The position numbers and the translations under genes were made by a program. This document shows positions 4,729 to 5,778 of a stretch of DNA of 5,778 nt, in pieces. This DNA is from an uncultured Lachnospiraceae bacterium (GTDB taxonomy: Bacteria > Bacillota > Clostridia > Lachnospirales > Lachnospiraceae). The stretch spans positions 1 to 5,778 of the forward strand of contig CANQEC010000167.1 in assembly GCA_947594335.1 (NCBI GenBank), written 5' to 3'. How positions within the stretch are numbered: position 1 is the stretch's first letter; each line of letters starts with the position of its first letter. The notes beneath the pieces are model-generated. The model worked only from the letters and a program-made list of their open reading frames with translations. It had not been told where the DNA came from and did not search any database.

Positions 4729-5778
4729 ATGGCAGTTAAAATCGCACTTGCGGGAAACCCGAACTCCGGAAAGACGACACTGTTCAATGCGCTGACGGGC
4801 TCAAATCAGTATGTCGGGAACTGGCCGGGAGTTACGGTTGAGAAAAAAGAAGGAAAATTAAAGGAGCAGAAGGATGTCATCGTGACGGACCTTCCGGGTA
4901 TCTACTCGCTGTCCCCGTACACGCTCGAGGAAGTGGTGGCCAGGAATTATCTGATCGATGAGAAGCCGGACGCCATTTTGAATATTGTGGACGGGACAAA
5001 TCTGGAACGCAATCTGTATCTGACGACGCAGCTTGTGGAGCTCGGCATTCCGGTGGTCGTGGCGGTCAACATGATGGATGTTGTGAGAAAGAACGGCGAC
5101 CGCATTGATACGGAAAAGCTCGCGAAGGAGCTTGGGTGTGAGGTGCTTGAGATCTCCGCGCTGAAGGGCGAGGGCGTGACGCCGGCGGCATCTGCCGCGG
5201 TGCGGGCAGGAGAAAGCGGGAAAAATATGATCCCGCAGCACAGCTTTTCCGGCAGCGTTGAGCACGCGATCGCGCACATTGAGGAGCAGGTGCTTCACAG
5301 CATGCCGGAGAAGGATCAGCGCTGGTACGCGATCAAGCTGTTTGAGCGCGATGAGAAGATCCGGGCAAAGCTGAACATCGCCAGTTCGGATCTTGCGCAC
5401 ATCGAGGAGGACATCAAGAGATGCGAGGAGGAGCTGGACGACGACGCGGAGAGCATCATCACCTCTGAGCGGTATGCATACATAGAGAATGTGATCAGGA
5501 GCTGCTATCACAAAAAGAGTGCGGGCGCGCTGACCGTTTCCGACAAGATCGACCGGATCGTGACAAACCGCATCCTGGCGCTTCCGATCTTCGCGGTTGT
5601 CATGTTCATTGTATACTATATTTCGGTGACGACGGTCGGAACGATCGTGACGGATTGGACGAATGACGTTCTGTTCGGGGAGATCATTCCTCCGGCAATC
5701 GAGAGCTTCCTTGTGAGCGTAAACTGCGCAGGCTGGCTGCAGGGGCTGATCCTCGACGGTATCGTGGCGGGCGTCGGC
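4729..5778 (+). CDS. feoB: Ferrous iron transport protein FeoB, N-terminal half (3' end outside window)
   Basis: The first 350 residues of FeoB, the GTP-dependent ferrous iron importer of the cytoplasmic membrane, are open to the right edge. The G domain is complete by motif. G1 is GNPNSGKT at 9-16, and the G2 threonine is T36 in NWPGVTVEKKEG. G3 is DLPG at 54-57, G4 is NMMD at 114-117, and G5 is SALKG at 143-147. A helical regulatory (GDI-like) region follows, including RWYAIKLFERDE at about 198-209. The first membrane segment starts near residue 282 (ILALPIFAVVMFIVYYI). FeoB proteins usually have about 600-800 residues, so roughly half is missing, including the remaining membrane helices. 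GGGAGGG at 4715-4721 lies seven bases before the ATG. A long reverse-strand frame across this gene is only its shadow. Confidence 0.97.
   Translation, partial: MAVKIALAGNPNSGKTTLFNALTGSNQYVGNWPGVTVEKKEGKLKEQKDVIVTDLPGIYSLSPYTLEEVVARNYLIDEKPDAILNIVDGTNLERNLYLTTQLVELGIPVVVAVNMMDVVRKNGDRIDTEKLAKELGCEVLEISALKGEGVTPAASAAVRAGESGKNMIPQHSFSGSVEHAIAHIEEQVLHSMPEKDQRWYAIKLFERDEKIRAKLNIASSDLAHIEEDIKRCEEELDDDAESIITSERYAYIENVIRSCYHKKSAGALTVSDKIDRIVTNRILALPIFAVVMFIVYYISVTTVGTIVTDWTNDVLFGEIIPPAIESFLVSVNCAGWLQGLILDGIVAGVG

Noticed and set aside
3979..4729. A functional link between sporulation and iron uptake because spoIIIA and feo are adjacent
   Set aside because: A strong terminator at 3998-4033 and a separate promoter at 4046 split them. 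Adjacency alone does not support a shared function.
4858..5511. 217-residue reverse-strand open frame
   Set aside because: It lies fully opposite feoB, whose GTPase motifs are intact. Its composition (Leu, Arg and His rich) is typical of an antisense shadow of a GC-biased gene.

Overview
The window reads as a piece of chromosome from an endospore-forming member of the Clostridia, most like a Lachnospiraceae gut anaerobe. Three things point there: a complete run of spoIIIA sporulation genes, a feo ferrous-iron locus with two small FeoA proteins ahead of FeoB (an arrangement common in that group), and strong GGAGG ribosome sites with base composition near half GC. The assignment is an inference; no marker RNA gene is present. 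All genes lie on the + strand.

Positions 1-3978 hold the distal seven genes of the eight-gene spoIIIA operon: the 3' end of spoIIIAB, then spoIIIAC, AD, AE, AF, AG and AH. Gene order, short spacings and start/stop overlaps are as expected for this operon. The products build the mother-cell half of the SpoIIIA-SpoIIQ channel ('feeding tube') across the intermembrane space around the engulfed forespore. SpoIIIAB couples to the SpoIIIAA ATPase (encoded upstream, outside the window). AC, AD and AE are membrane proteins. AF, AG and AH carry soluble ring-building domains. The one loose joint is the 111-base gap between spoIIIAF and spoIIIAG, which contains GC-rich inverted repeats. A strong intrinsic terminator at 3998-4033 closes the operon.

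Positions 4034-4200 are the densest regulatory stretch. A promoter with a perfect TTGACA is overlaid by the first of four copies of a 16-base inverted repeat, GTTAG-N6-CTAAC (the fourth has ATTAG). A second hairpin followed by a T-run lies between copies 2 and 3. This looks like a metal-responsive operator array, possibly combined with attenuation, controlling iron uptake.

Positions 4201-5778 carry feoA1, feoA2 and the first 350 codons of feoB, which runs off the window. They encode the ferrous iron importer FeoB (GTPase plus membrane domain) and two SH3-like accessory proteins. The spo and feo parts are functionally unrelated neighbours separated by the terminator. No mobile element, CRISPR array, tRNA or rRNA was seen, and I see no novel multi-gene system. 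The most interesting signal is the repeated operator and terminator arrangement in front of feo.
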